A program made the position numbers and the translations under genes. This document shows, piece after piece, positions 1-11,650 of a DNA stretch of 64,000 nt; the first letter of the stretch is position 1; every line of letters begins with the position of its first letter. This stretch comes from Nemertoderma westbladi (Eukaryota > Xenacoelomorpha > Nemertodermatida > Nemertodermatidae), in the NCBI GenBank assembly GCA_032718475.1, contig JAUCBJ010003225.1:32801-96800 (forward strand), given 5' to 3'. Below the pieces are notes generated by a model that made no database searches, was not told the DNA's origin, and worked only from the letters and a program-made list of their open reading frames with translations.

Positions 1-2130
1 ACATTACACCACCCCATATGGTTACTGGGCAGCAACCACCCGCACTATTCTGTCAGTTACTCAACTAGATCACTTGTATTATTTTCAAACAAATAAATAT
101 AGCTGGAAACCTACCTTACCATTCCTACAAACTTCTAAACCACAGACAAGCTTCAAGGCTTATAGACAGACACCAGTCGATATTATTATAAACAGATGAT
201 AAATAAAATACCATTCTCAACGTCTCAAACTTTTCAGGTATTTTCGATCCGGATGTGCCGAATTACCATTGGTACTGGGAAGTAATTCCAATATGTTATT
301 AATAGAGATCCTCATGTAGACTGTTTACTACTGCGGGAATCATCTCCATAATTCATTCCAAAATCGGAAGCAAAATGTTTTGTTTGACATTTTCCTACGT
401 TGTCTGGCATTGGTATTGGTATATGCTAACTTTTTTAACTGGTAATACTACAATTTAACTCTAATAATAAGTATACTATATAATTAAACTTAATAAACCT
501 TATGATTCTAACATTGTAAATATTATGCAAATAAGTATTCAGGCAACGTCTATGAAGTATCTAGCTGTTTTCTTGAATTCCCATAGGTCCTCATATTTCC
601 TGCGGTTTTTCCTTAAACATATCTATCCCCTGTGGCCTCATTAGGCCATTGTGATAGTTTGTGCCTAACCAACCAAAGCACGTATACCATAAAAACAACG
701 TATTAGATAGAATGTCAACTCTCGGTCAGTGCTCAGCATTTAATATAAGATATAAAAACATAAATAAATAATTACTGTATAAGTATGGACTACCGAACTT
801 AGCCACAGGGGATTTTGGGTGAGCCCGTACATATTTCTGCATTATATAATATACACTATATGGTGTCTCGCAACATTAGAAATTTGATACGTTTTCATTT
901 TTTAATAACTCACCGAAATTTAAAAGATAATACGCTTTCATGGTCTCATGTGAAAGCCAGGAGATGGACAAGGTTAGCTTAAAATTAAAGTGGCTAGCAC
1001 GTACAAGCAACCTCGGCCGACACCACAACCCAAGCTTGCACATTTGACCCGTCGAATCGACGTCGATAAATGGAAATATAAGATTGTTGCAGTAAATTTG
1101 CTACCGAGCATAATACATAAGAATCACTAATGCAGTTCCTTCTTCAAATGCAGCCTACAGTATAAAAGACGACTACTGTAGTATGCTATATACATTAAAT
1201 AAATTTTACATAAATCAACATATCAAACAAATTAAATTTGAATTTCCCACGACTCTGTTACAGTTTGAATGAGTGCATTTACAACTCATTGGGACACTGG
1301 GAAGTGAAAATAACATTTAAAAATCGCAACCTATGTAAATAATGTAAAATTTACCAAGAGCTTCAGAGCTCCTGGGGCCAATAAAATGTTATCATAAAAC
1401 TGAATTACCACACCTTATACATATACATGCCAATTTTCACTCCACCCAACCTATACCACCACTGCAACTCTTACACAACAGTATGAAACTCGCTGCAGAA
1501 TAACTGAAGCGAAAGTTTTGCTTGAAAATAGCTCTTTTTTCAAGTAACTGTATATTATGTGATAAACGCTCTCCGTACAGTACCGGTATCATTAAACAGG
1601 ACATAACTGTCCTTTCCAATGCTGTAGCTTTTATTAGTACATCGACCCAGAAGTTAAGGGCGATACGTTTGGGTCATTAGGCGTTAGGGCAACTATTTCA
1701 CAAGTGGCAGTGGGTTATATCTAGATGGGGAGTTTTTGTCTGTTGCCAATTTAATATTAATGCTTCAAAATCATCGAATTTATTTTCGTCAAGAAATATG
1801 ATATTTTCATTATGTAATTTTAGTTCATGCTATGCGAATGCTATGAATGATTACAAATGTGTTAGTAGGTTGGCTTCCTGTTACTAGATCCACGAACAGC
1901 ATTGCATCATTAACATGACTTGTCATGTTGCCTGTCAGGGTAATTATTAATACATAAAACGAACAAAAACATTAAATTATCGTTGACATGAGATATCGAT
2001 GTCCTTACATATTATAGGTACAAGTGAAAGAAAATTGATGCTTTATTTATGTTTTGATGAGTTGAATTATGATAATTCTTGAAATGTACAGTATGTACGT
2101 TGGTATATAGTAAATATACTTCTAAGTTGG
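1..2130. other. AT-rich non-coding DNA
   Basis: No exon, RNA gene or repeat family is recognisable here. Open frames are short and of low-complexity composition. It lies upstream of the first visible GPCR exon on the + strand, so it may be intron or upstream sequence of that gene. I could not find the missing transmembrane 1-4 exons in it. Confidence 0.5.
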
Positions 2131-2430
2131 GATAATTGCACTCTTAATAATTATCAAGAGCGCACTTGATAATTCTTGATTTGGTGGGAAGTTCAAATGC
2201 ATAAGTGAGGTAACGGTTTAGGGTGGTACCGGTATGCTAATTTATTATAAATCTGTTACCGATCTGCCGGTCTAGATAATGATGAGATCAAGCATTTTGA
2301 AGTTCCCGCCAAAGCAGTTCAACCAATCAAATCAAGAATTATCTTGTGTGCTCTTAATAATTATTAAGAGCGCTCTTAATAATTATTAAGAGCGCTTTTA
2401 ATAATTATCTAGAGCGCTCTAGATAAAATT
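2131..2430. mobile_element. Foldback/MITE-like element with palindromic ends
   Basis: The left arm (about 2131-2200) and the right arm (about 2292-2430) are imperfect inverted copies. They share the blocks TGATAATTCTTGATTTG and GGGAAGTTC / GAAGTTCCC. The right end also holds tandem units of GCTCTTAATAATTATTAAGAGC, including a perfect 28-bp palindrome at 2369-2396 (half-site AGCGCTCTTAATAA). There is no coding capacity. A non-autonomous DNA transposon is the simplest reading; family unknown. Confidence 0.6.
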
Positions 2431-2794
2431 ATTTTTTCAAAATGTCCCTTTAGGGGCACCGTACACACCACAAATTATGTATTACCCCACAGGTTTAGAA
2501 TATATTGCCAGCCCATAAGTTTTCATTACTCTGTTTCTATTTTGCGCCTCACTCCCACAGAAAACAATGTCTATATTATAAAGGGTGAAAGACGAAGAAC
2601 ATTGACAATCTCCAGTGAAAACACCAACACCAGAATTGTTGTCCCAATCTTGGAACTTTTTCCCTTAATCAGAACTGTCATGCAACCATAACCCAGAGTC
2701 ATAATCTCAGAAATAAATTGGCTTAATTTTAGAATTACTGTATATGGCAATTTAATCAGGTTCTCACCAATAAACCCTTCCCTAATAATAAACT

Positions 2795-2884
2795 ACGGAG
2801 CCCCTAAAGGGATTTTTTGAAAAAAAAAATTATAAGATAAATTTTTTTTCTACTAAATTTCTACTGTCCACTTAGGGGCTCCGT
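2795..2884. mobile_element. 90-bp palindromic MITE flanked by TA
   Basis: Perfect 13-bp inverted ends ACGGAGCCCCTAA (2795-2807) and TTAGGGGCTCCGT (2872-2884) enclose an A/T-only core. If the element proper starts at CGGAG and ends at CTCCG, a TA dinucleotide flanks each side, as in Tc1/mariner insertions. A related end (TAGGGGCACCGTA) occurs at 2451-2463. Family assignment is inference. Confidence 0.55.
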
Positions 2885-4613
2885 AAGGTGTGATATTTAA
2901 ATAGATTTATTTAAACATTATTTAAAAACTATAACAATACATCAATTAATTATTGTCCAACATAACATGATTATTGATTGCCCATTAAGCTTTCCAGCTT
3001 ATTTACATGGGGGTCGTCTCCTTTTTGAAACATTGCCAGAAGTGGTGCCAATATGTGGTGAGCTATACAAACCATAAAAATACTTAATATATAAACACTG
3101 ACTACGACCTAGAAAAAAGGTTCGAAATAATTTTAGTAATAACTAAAATAAACTTCCAGGAATTTTGGATTCATTCATTCATTTAATTAACGTGCAAGAA
3201 ACACATAATTTACCATGAACCCAATGGACTTTAGTCTTTGATGTACTTCTTTGAAATTTTAGTTAGCGAAGTAAAATAGATTACCTGTTACAAGCTTTAT
3301 CAATATGCATAGATTGTTGATAGTAAACTGATGCGTTTAACTTTTTCTCAACGTTTTCCGATTCAATGTTCCATCTTGCGGTCGCATAAACGAGTTTTTA
3401 ATTGGATATCGGACGACTTGCTGATCCTATGTTTTGCATTAAAGAGCTCAGACTGCATTTCCTTGATCCCGTTAGCTGTGATTCCTAATCTCGGAGACTT
3501 TCCATGAATGTTATCTAGAATAGGGCTGAATTAGTGAAAATGGTATCTCTGTTTCTACCCGCAGGGTAACAAAGCAGATATATCCATCCAGCTTATCGAA
3601 TCCGGTGTGTAAGTTGAGAGAAAAGATTGGTTTTTTTTGCGAAAATAATTGGTACTTTATTTTGCAGGGCTGTTTTTGCTAGCCATCCTATAATTTCCAG
3701 TTTATCAAGGGTTAGGTTACTACTTGAAATTTTAACAGTTAATTAATTTAATCTCCTAGACTGTCTGGAATAAGACTTAATAGGGATTGAATATCAATGG
3801 CCATTAATCCCTGGAACGGGATTGGATTACACTAAGACATCCATCCCTTAATCAAAGTACCACTAATTTACTTTCGTATTTCAACAAATGGAAATATTTC
3901 CTAAAAAAATTAAAATGTAAGGTTTACATATTTATAGTTTGATTTACCTACTTTCATGAAAAATTAAATATTCTGTGAAGCCAAATGAATAATTTGTCTC
4001 AAGCGTGTCTGTTCTACGATTGTCCAATGGCTAAACTATAGATTACATTATATAGTATATATCTATATATATAATAAACATTAACGTAAAATGTCGAAAT
4101 TTTACGATATTATTATTTTATGAACGACAGACTTAATTTTACCCATATTAGGAATGATAAACAATTTTAATGGCCTATGAGAAATCGTCAGATCGTCAAT
4201 GCATTATCAGCAGTTTTGAAATTGTTGTGATGAAAAAAGTGTTTAGAATTTCGGTATAATATTTTTAGATAACAACGGAGAAGTTACAGCAAGAAATTGA
4301 CAGAGTATTGATATTGAATAATTTAGGGATAAATTAAGGGTCTTCCCCAATTGCAAACGAGTTTGAAAGTTGTTGAATGAGTACCAAGAAAATTTGTTAC
4401 TTTTGCAGCGAAAATGTAGTCTCTGATGTAACATGTATCCTACAGTATTTTAGTCTACAGTACTTCAAATATCACTAAATTGCTGTAGAGTCCAGTTCCG
4501 TCATTGTACTGTCCCCAAACCGCGCCTATCAATCAGCCTTTTATTTACTTCAGTTATGAATAAATCAACAATTAATTTTTATATGTAAATCGTACGATAT
4601 TTTTTACATTTAG
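2885..4613. other. Non-coding, probable GPCR intron
   Basis: Nothing is recognisable apart from low-complexity A/T stretches. It ends in the polypyrimidine tract and AG acceptor (4612-4613) of the GPCR exon that follows. Confidence 0.45.
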
Positions 4614-4781
4614 ATGAGATATCTGCAGTATACCTTTGTGCTGATCACACTTCAGTATGTGATACCTGTGACCTTCCTAATTTTTGCCTATGGTCGAATT
4701 ATATGGACACTATGGAGACGACAGACACCAGGCGAGAGTGAAATTGCAAGAGACCAGAGACAGGTTCACACAAAACTTAAG
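4614..4781 (+). CDS. Class A peptide GPCR, exon with TM5 and third intracellular loop
   Basis: This is an internal exon of a rhodopsin-family receptor, a plasma-membrane protein that couples a peptide ligand to G proteins. It is bounded by a T-rich tract plus TTTAG acceptor (ending 4613) and a donor GTTAGT at 4782, and is exactly 56 codons (phase 0). The peptide holds a TM5 with the Pro of LQYVIPVTFLIF, then RIIWTLWRRQTPGE and a basic loop ending in HTKLK. LWRR.TPGE is a feature of the tachykinin/NPFF/neuropeptide Y-like receptor group. The reading continues in frame into the exons at 19613, 20142 and 22323. TM1-4 and the DRY motif must lie upstream and were not found. The ligand cannot be named. 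Confidence 0.85.
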
Positions 4782-5032
4782 GTTAGTGAATGTATAACAT
4801 TGTGAGAGAGACATGGACGACCTGTTCAAATATATACTACATCGGCGAATTTAATATTTCGTCTAGCGACATCATTGGGAAAAGAACAGATTGAAGGACA
4901 GGCTTTTCTTACCAAAACATAACAATAATCGAGTCAATAGTACAGGTTACAGCTTCATTTTGACTATTTTATTTTCAACTTGATGGTATTTGCTTAGATT
5001 TTCCCGTTGGTAAGGATTTGATTGTGTAAAGT

Positions 5033-5054
5033 CCCCCCCCCCCCCCCCCCCCCC
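5033..5054. repeat. Poly-C tract (22 C)
   Basis: Homopolymer run. Similar tracts occur at 5782-5796 (15 C), 6486-6507 (22 G), 20632-20651 (20 C), 62504-62516 (13 G) and 62689-62700 (12 G). Exact lengths may reflect sequencing or assembly limits. Confidence 0.9.
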
Positions 5055-5470
5055 ATCAGAATATTGTTGTTTCATGATAATAAGTTATTTACTTTTAAAC
5101 AGAATGTATTTAAATTGCTATTTCACAAATTAAGAAATGTATTCTTCAGTAAATTATGAAAGAAAATATTTTCAACGACTTTCTGACTGAAATGATGTGA
5201 CAAATAACTTATTGTGCAGGTTTGCGAAATATTTATTCATAAAATCAATATAAACAATTTCAATGTTCAATGAATTTGATCTCGTAATCCTGTATAATCC
5301 CAGATGATCTTTTGACGTTTTGTATTTCACCATTAAACTGACTACCTACCTACCTACATTGTACGGCAGACATTGCACTTACACAACTATACTCATAGAC
5401 TGTAGAGGATAATCTACAATTTTATAAAATTAATGTTTAATAACAATCAGCAAATTTTTAGAGTCAAAAT

Positions 5471-5535
5471 AGGCTGGGTAACGCCAGACTTCCATTCTGG
5501 AGGTTATGAGTTCGATCCCACCTGGACGTCATCCA
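5471..5535 (+). mobile_element. tRNA-derived SINE head fragment
   Basis: A box-A-like segment (TGGGTAACGCC) is followed, at tRNA-like spacing, by an anticodon-arm-like stretch and a box B (GAGTTCGATCCCACC). The acceptor stem does not pair, so it is not a tRNA gene. It reads as the pol III promoter head of a SINE on the + strand; the tail boundary is not clear. Confidence 0.5.
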
Positions 5536-5859
5536 CCGAATTTGCTAGGTGGTGCCCAACGAAGATTTCAATAATATTAAACTACTCATCCACCAAAAAT
5601 ACCAAAAATAATTACAAAAATATGATGCGATGGCGTAATGTTTGTCACTTTTGTGCGAGAACTTACTTATATGCCATATACAATTGTATACTGTACATAA
5701 AGTGGGGTAGTATGTAGTGGCGTAGTATGCCGAAATAATATAGATTTTGTTTTGGGGGATAGCAAAAAGTCTAAATTACGACCCCCCCCCCCCCCCTTAA
5801 TGCAGTGCCAAGCAAGAGTTCATGACCCCAACGTCAAGGAGGGCCTTACAAAGTACAGT

Positions 5860-6148
5860 ATGTGAATAATTGAATGGGATAATCTTTTAGGCTCGTTAAG
5901 CAAGGAATGCCTGATCACCACCATGGCTGATCTTCCACAGTAAACCCTTCCACTCTGTTTGCCAAGTTGCCTTGGTTCCCATATATCGACCACTGAAGGA
6001 TGAAAGCCGGGGTTGGGCTAGGCTGCAGCATTTAAAGCACTGTGCCCAAACAGTGCTGCTCAATCTAGGGATCGAACCCGGGCTCCCTAATCGGAAGCAC
6101 AGAAATCTCACCACTAGACCAAGCCTAGCTAAATGTGAATAATTGAAT
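5860..6148 (-). mobile_element. tRNA-derived SINE with perfect 16-bp target duplication
   Basis: The insertion is 5876-6132. It is flanked by identical 16-mers ATGTGAATAATTGAAT at 5860-5875 and 6133-6148. Read on the - strand it starts AGCTAGGCTTGGTCTAGTGG (box A) and has box B GGTTCGATCCC, then an unrelated body of about 180 bp. The body contains one copy of the 63-bp segment that is tandemly amplified in the second SINE at 21556. The perfect duplication indicates a fairly young insertion. Confidence 0.88.
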
Positions 6149-6577
6149 ATGAATTTTTTTTTATAAACATACAATAATTAAATAAATATTTGGAAAAACA
6201 TCGAAGTATTAATTGATATTATTAACCTTAATGTAAGGCTGTGGTTTGTCATATGTAACATATATCGTATAAAAGGTTTAAAAAAATACTCAAAAAACAA
6301 GCCAAGAAATGTGTTTCTTTCGGAACACTTTCTGTGTCTTCTGAAACAACTGTAAAATAATACACCCATACCTAGTTCCTCCATACATATAGGTAGCTGA
6401 CATGGAATTTCTGTTTTCTTCAAATCCTTCCTGTTCTGTGCCATATAATTATTTCACACATTTTATGCCAAATCACATAAGGGGAGGGGGGGGGGGGGGG
6501 GGGGGGGATTTCGACACAATCTAAATTCATCCCTCTCCAGGGGAAAATCAAAATCGACGCAAATTACAGCTGATTAA

Positions 6578-6735
6578 TATCAAAAATAAAACTGTTACCT
6601 GTTCTATTGACTTTCGTTTATTGTTTTGGTTAGAATAACGTGCCACTGTAACCTACTCCATTCCCTTAATTGTTAATTTAACATTGGGGCGCGATATTAA
6701 TTCGCCGAGGCGAATTAATCGTCCCCCCCTATCTC
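6578..6735 (+). repeat. Dispersed repeat, copy 1
   Basis: A segment of about 150 bp beginning near CAAAAATAAAACTGT and running through ATTGACTTT..TTTATT.TTTTGGTTA and GTNCCACTGTA recurs in the same orientation at about 9985-10140. A run of C follows both copies. No coding content; family unknown. Copy 2 sits inside the foldback element at 9155-10814. Confidence 0.6.
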
Positions 6736-9154
6736 GCTAAATAATATGATATAATAATAGCTTTGAGTCAAGCAGAAATAATGATACAAGCGTATAGGCA
6801 ATTTAAATTTGATGGTTTTTGTCTGTAATTCTGTGTCAGAAATTCGTAAGTCCATATTGTCCAAGTAGCTAAATTATTTTACTGGTTAAAACAAGCGAAG
6901 ATAAAAGCTTTAATTTGTTATTCTAATTTCTTCGACCTTGTCTAAAGAGCAGTAAGCACAGCTTAGGAATGTTATGGAAAGGCCAGTGACCCAGTTAAAA
7001 ATAGGCATGCGATTCACATAAGAGCAATGTATGGGTAACTAGCGTGATTCATACAAATCTGACCGACGCTTTACAATGCAAACTACTTGACCACTCATTC
7101 ACACTAATATCGTGATAATTTGGTTCATTTACTTTAAACTCACATGTCATTCACTATTGGCGGAATTTATTATACGTTTTCCTGATATATGGCAGAAATA
7201 TCCCGTTATATATGTCTATATTAAATTCCACTAATTTAAACATTAGATACATAATCTTGATCGATACATCTTTCCAAGATTTAATCATATTTATTGTAGC
7301 ACACTTGTTTTCGATTTAAAATTTATCACATTGCGGATCTTCAAAGACGACCAGTTTGTATTTCTTACTAAATGTTCACACATGAGCCTCATGTAGTAAC
7401 ACTGCCAAATGTTCAAATTTGTTTACTCGCGCGAATTTGTCCATATTCCGTTCTCAACCTATAAACAAACAGTCCGAAGACTTTGTAGCGAAATCTTGCT
7501 AGAATACTGTTTGCATGTAGGCCCCTCCCTACATTTCAAATCGTGAATTCGCTGAGTATAGGGCACTCCAAAATGGTTGCGATTATATTATAAATTTTAT
7601 TCTATTATTTTGTGATACATTACTAATACGCTGCCTTACATAAGCTTTACGCAAGCTTAGATATGCTTTTCATAAATTGACTTATACACAAATATGTAAT
7701 GTTAACCTGTGTGCATTAGTTATCTTCAACTCACGAGACGATATCCCTCACAATTGGAGAAAAGCTCAACAATATGCCACTTTTAACCGTGTCATCTGAG
7801 TTGTCTGGTCTTGAGGACACACACATACATGGGAAGTAAACTAAGTTGTGGATCTGCTCGCAGCAAGCCATAGCTAAATAAACGAAAGACCTGGAGCTGC
7901 TTGACCAAAGGCTACATTTTCCGGATGTTGCCATTTCTATTCTCGGCTGCATGGCTCAGAAACTCCAAGAGTTTTCATAGTTCGAAATTCAGAGCCCGGA
8001 TCAAAGATCAAAGTACACTGCACCGGTAGTAGTGTGACAAGAACACGATGTGCAATACATCTTCCTCCATCATTTGCCACCATCTGCCACCGAGTTGCTA
8101 ATTATCCTAGTTATTTTATTTTAAAAATATCACCGTCATTTGAGAAGAACAGAATATATTTTTATTTTTGTGGAAATTCACTGAACTGTAAGCAGGATTT
8201 GGGATTAATAAATTATATCAAAAGTGGTTTCAGAAACAATATTAATCTTAGTATATAATGCAATCAGGGATTGTACCAAACAACTTGTGTAAAATAACAA
8301 TCTATTCGAATAAAATAAAATTGTGTTACCTTGTGAATCCAATGGTTTTATCACTATAATTATTAATGAGCCAAAAGAGAGACGCATGCCGTATTATTAT
8401 CTATCACATGCAATACCTTTTTTCGCTCAGGAGTTTGCAAAACTTCCAAAAATATTGGTCAGCATTATTCAGAATTTTTATTATCTTTAATTCGTTCAGT
8501 TTTGCTTATATTTTACGTGTATATCTTTATTTTATATCAATCACTGTATTAAAATCCTATTGTCAGAAAATCAAAGATATTAACACCTTGGTCTAAACTC
8601 CTGCAAGGGATTAAATGCTGGAAAGAAATCTAGGATCGAAATCCATTGAGTAAATTAATGGCAGTAATGCTGGTTGGTGGCAGTTAGGAGGTAGCTGGGG
8701 GCGATCATTCCCCATGTGAATGCCGCAACGTGTGATTATAGTGCATGCTGATACGTAATGATTTATGTGTTTCATGGGTGCCTGTGCAGAGAACTAGTTA
8801 TCATGACTTTAGTATGTTATCAAAAAGCGTGGACCTTAATGAGACGCCCATTTGACACCTCATTTATCCTTCCTACTTTTCTGATGATCACCAATTTTAA
8901 TGTCAAATCAATCCCATGAGTGAGTGAGTATATGGATGCTTACATACAAAACGTGCTAATATACATATCATAAACTGCTGGGATCCTACCTTACCATGCG
9001 ATGACTGCCTGATTGCTTGCTATGGCAGCTTGATTGCTTTTTTATGATTGCTTGAGTGATGCTATAATTGTGTAATTGGATCGACTGCTTGCGATGATTG
9101 CTATAAAATTGACCATAGCATTCTAGAATCAATGTCTTATAGTCACGGACTACT
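6736..9154. other. Non-coding intronic DNA
   Basis: No gene seen. It includes a stretch around 8990-9110 with the motif TGATTGCTT recurring irregularly just before the foldback element. Short open frames here have no recognisable domain. Confidence 0.45.
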
Positions 9155-10814
9155 GAAGCAAGGACCGGCACACTGTAAGTCCAGACTTTGCTAGCGAAGG
9201 CCATGTTTCATGTTTATGTTTCCGGTAACCAGTTGAACTGATACATACTTCTCATCCTGGGTTAAAAATATGGAGAATCTATTTTTGTTATTCGTTTTTC
9301 AATTACATGTTGCTTTCATGTATTATTTTCTATATTTTAATGTTTCTTAATAATGTAGACTAGCTGTATACAGGTATAGGCTGATAGGCCTCGTTCTATA
9401 GTTCAGGTAACCCACCGAAGCGGCATAGCACTCACTGGCTGACGTAGTCTGTAGTAGTTATATTTTGCCATACAACCGTTTACCAGACAGCCAGAACGAG
9501 ACCACTGGATTGCCGCATTGCCAATGCGACTCGGCGATGACTGGGTGATGGTTCGCCTTTCATCTAAGAGAAGAAAGCGGTCATCTGTATCACCCACTGG
9601 CGAGAGTTTCCCCGAGGATGTTCCACACATCAAGTGCGCACTACTGTACTATGTTCCAATATTTATGTTTCCGCAGTGAATTCCGCTAGTGATCGCTTGT
9701 TGTTGCGTCACTGCCTGGGACCAAATAACCAACTGTTCCGAAAAGAGACACAGATCCCCGAAGCGCTATAGGGTACCTCCAGAAGGCCCACGAACATATT
9801 TTGAAGGTCGTCGACTCTGGTACCAGAGTCAGTTGGAGTTTATGACTCGCCAACTTGAACTAAATTGTTCGAAGACATTTTCACAGGTTGATCAAATGAT
9901 CACAATCCAAGGTTATCCATTAAGTTACAGTACCGGATTCTGTGGACTATTGCAATATCGCCTTCATAGAACAAAATCTGACCTTTCCCAAAAATAAAAC
10001 TGTAACCAGTTTTATTGACTTTAGTTTATTATTTTGGTTATAATAACGTACCACTGTATACTGCTCCTTTCACAAAATTGAGAATATAACATTAAGGCGG
10101 GTTATTAATTCACCGAGATGAAATTTGCATCCAGGTTCCCCCCTTGTCTCGCCTGAGCACAGAGAGACTACAAAACTGACACACATTTCTCTACAGAAGA
10201 GTCACACTATTTCCTATTTTATGTTAAATTTTCAGGATTGTTACTTAATCTATTTAATTAATGAAGAGCCCATACCAGAACCATTGATATGTTTACACGC
10301 TGGAGTGGGGTATATTGGGTCAGCAATAGTAATTAATAATAAATTAAATAAGGTAATATAAATAAGTTAATATAAATAAAGTAATAACATAAAGTACCCG
10401 ATGGTAATAATAAGTATGGTATTAATATAAGTGATAATATAAAATAGCCAATCATAAATAGGCCTATAAATAAAGTAGTTATAAATTAATGAAATGCATC
10501 TTTAATGATCTTAAAACAAATAATAAAAAAAATAATAGGCCCTACATAGAAACTAAATAACGTCACCTGATAATGTAGGACTTCAAAAGGACACAACGAA
10601 AGGAACTAGGCCTAAATAATTTATAAACACAAAAAAATATAGAAAACAATTCATGAAAGCAACAGATAATTGAAAAACTAATACCAGAAATAGATTCTCC
10701 ATAACTTTTTTCCCAGGATGAGTATGTTTAACATTCAAACTGGTTACAAATACAACATGGCCTTCGCTAGCGAAGTCTGGATTTACCCTATGCCAGTCCT
10801 GTAGTCTTTGCTTC
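9155..10814. mobile_element. 1.66-kb foldback DNA element with ~185-bp inverted ends
   Basis: The left end (9155 to about 9340) and the right end (about 10633 to 10814) are inverted copies. They share CTAGCGAAGGCCATG, ACCAGTT, CTCATCCTGGG, GGAGAATCTA, TTTTTCAATTA and TTGCTTTCATG in the same order. The interior holds copy 2 of the dispersed repeat (9985-10140) and a 102-codon open frame (9689-9997) without a recognisable domain. No transposase was seen, so it is likely non-autonomous. No target duplication could be fixed at the boundaries. Confidence 0.7.
9985..10140 (+). repeat. Dispersed repeat, copy 2
   Basis: Second copy of the repeat at 6578-6735, same orientation. The shared order includes AAAACTGT, ATTGACTTTAGTTTATT and AACGTACCACTGTA, then a GGG.TATTAATTC.CCGAG block and a C run. 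Confidence 0.6.
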
Positions 10815-11072
10815 TAGTTAAAGAAAATTTTTTATAGGCTTCCTCAAGCTCAGAAAAACCGAGTTCCGCAAGAAAGACTCTCGCTGAGGAATGGCTCTCG
10901 GGCTCTCCCTTCCAATCAGTTTGTCCTAAGAATTGTTTGTAGTGGTAATACAAGGCATTGGATACGCATTGGACGCAATTGAGCAATTTGTTGTTGCCTG
11001 ACATTGTACCTATGACATGGTACTTATGAGCATGTATGTGCAATCAACTTTATGTGATCCCCTAGAAGCATT

Positions 11073-11650
11073 GTGTTGGTGTTGATGGGCAGCCTTGAAT
11101 AGGCTTTCCAGGATTTGGAAGTCACCGAGAATTAATCGGAAACTTAAGATCCGATTATTTAGAGCAGCAGTAGTTCCAGTACTCCTCTACGGGAGTCCAT
11201 GCTGGGCTCTAACTGCTGAGGACACCAAATCTCTGGATGGCACATTCACAAGAATGCTACGTCGGGCTCATTGTGTTAAGTACAATGCACACATCTCCAA
11301 CCAGACACTATATAACATTGGAGGTGTCTCATTGGTTCCCCCACGCTTGACACTAGAACAAAATCGCCTCCGCTTTGCAGGACATTGCTTTCGCCGTGAG
11401 GACCAGCCAGTGCATAATCTTGTACTTTGGCAGCCTCATGGAGTGAATAAGCATGGTGGACAGCCCATGACTTTCTTGAGACGCATCTTAAAGGACACTG
11501 GCCTTAAAGATGCGGATGATCTAGCAAATGTCATGGGTGATAGGGAGTTGTGGCGGTGCAATTTTGTTGACAAGCCGGCACAGCATTCCTAAAAATGCAG
11601 CTGCAATGCAGCACGCCGATCCTAGTAGTAGTAGTAGTAGTGTTGGTGTT
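11073..11650 (+). mobile_element. 5'-truncated LINE copy with 11-bp target duplication
   Basis: The insert is about 11084-11639. The 165-codon reading frame (11095-11592) is the C-terminal part of a non-LTR retrotransposon reverse-transcriptase protein, matching the copies at 25743 and 55968: AAVVPVLLYGSPCWAL, then FAGHCFRREDQPVHNL, then GQPMTFLRRILKDTGL. After the stop come about 30 bp (AAAAATGCAGCTGCAATGCA...) and a (TAG)n tail. GTGTTGGTGTT is repeated at both ends (11073-11083 and 11640-11650). The catalytic domain is absent because of the truncation. The LINE clade is not assigned. Confidence 0.88.

Noticed and set aside
230-310. Possible exon after TTTTCAG at about 237
   Set aside because: The open peptide (GIFDPDVPNYHWYWE) has no GPCR ECL2 or other recognisable motif.
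3540-3620. Possible small exon after CCCGCAG at about 3564
   Set aside because: No receptor-like sequence and no matching phase with the 4614 exon.
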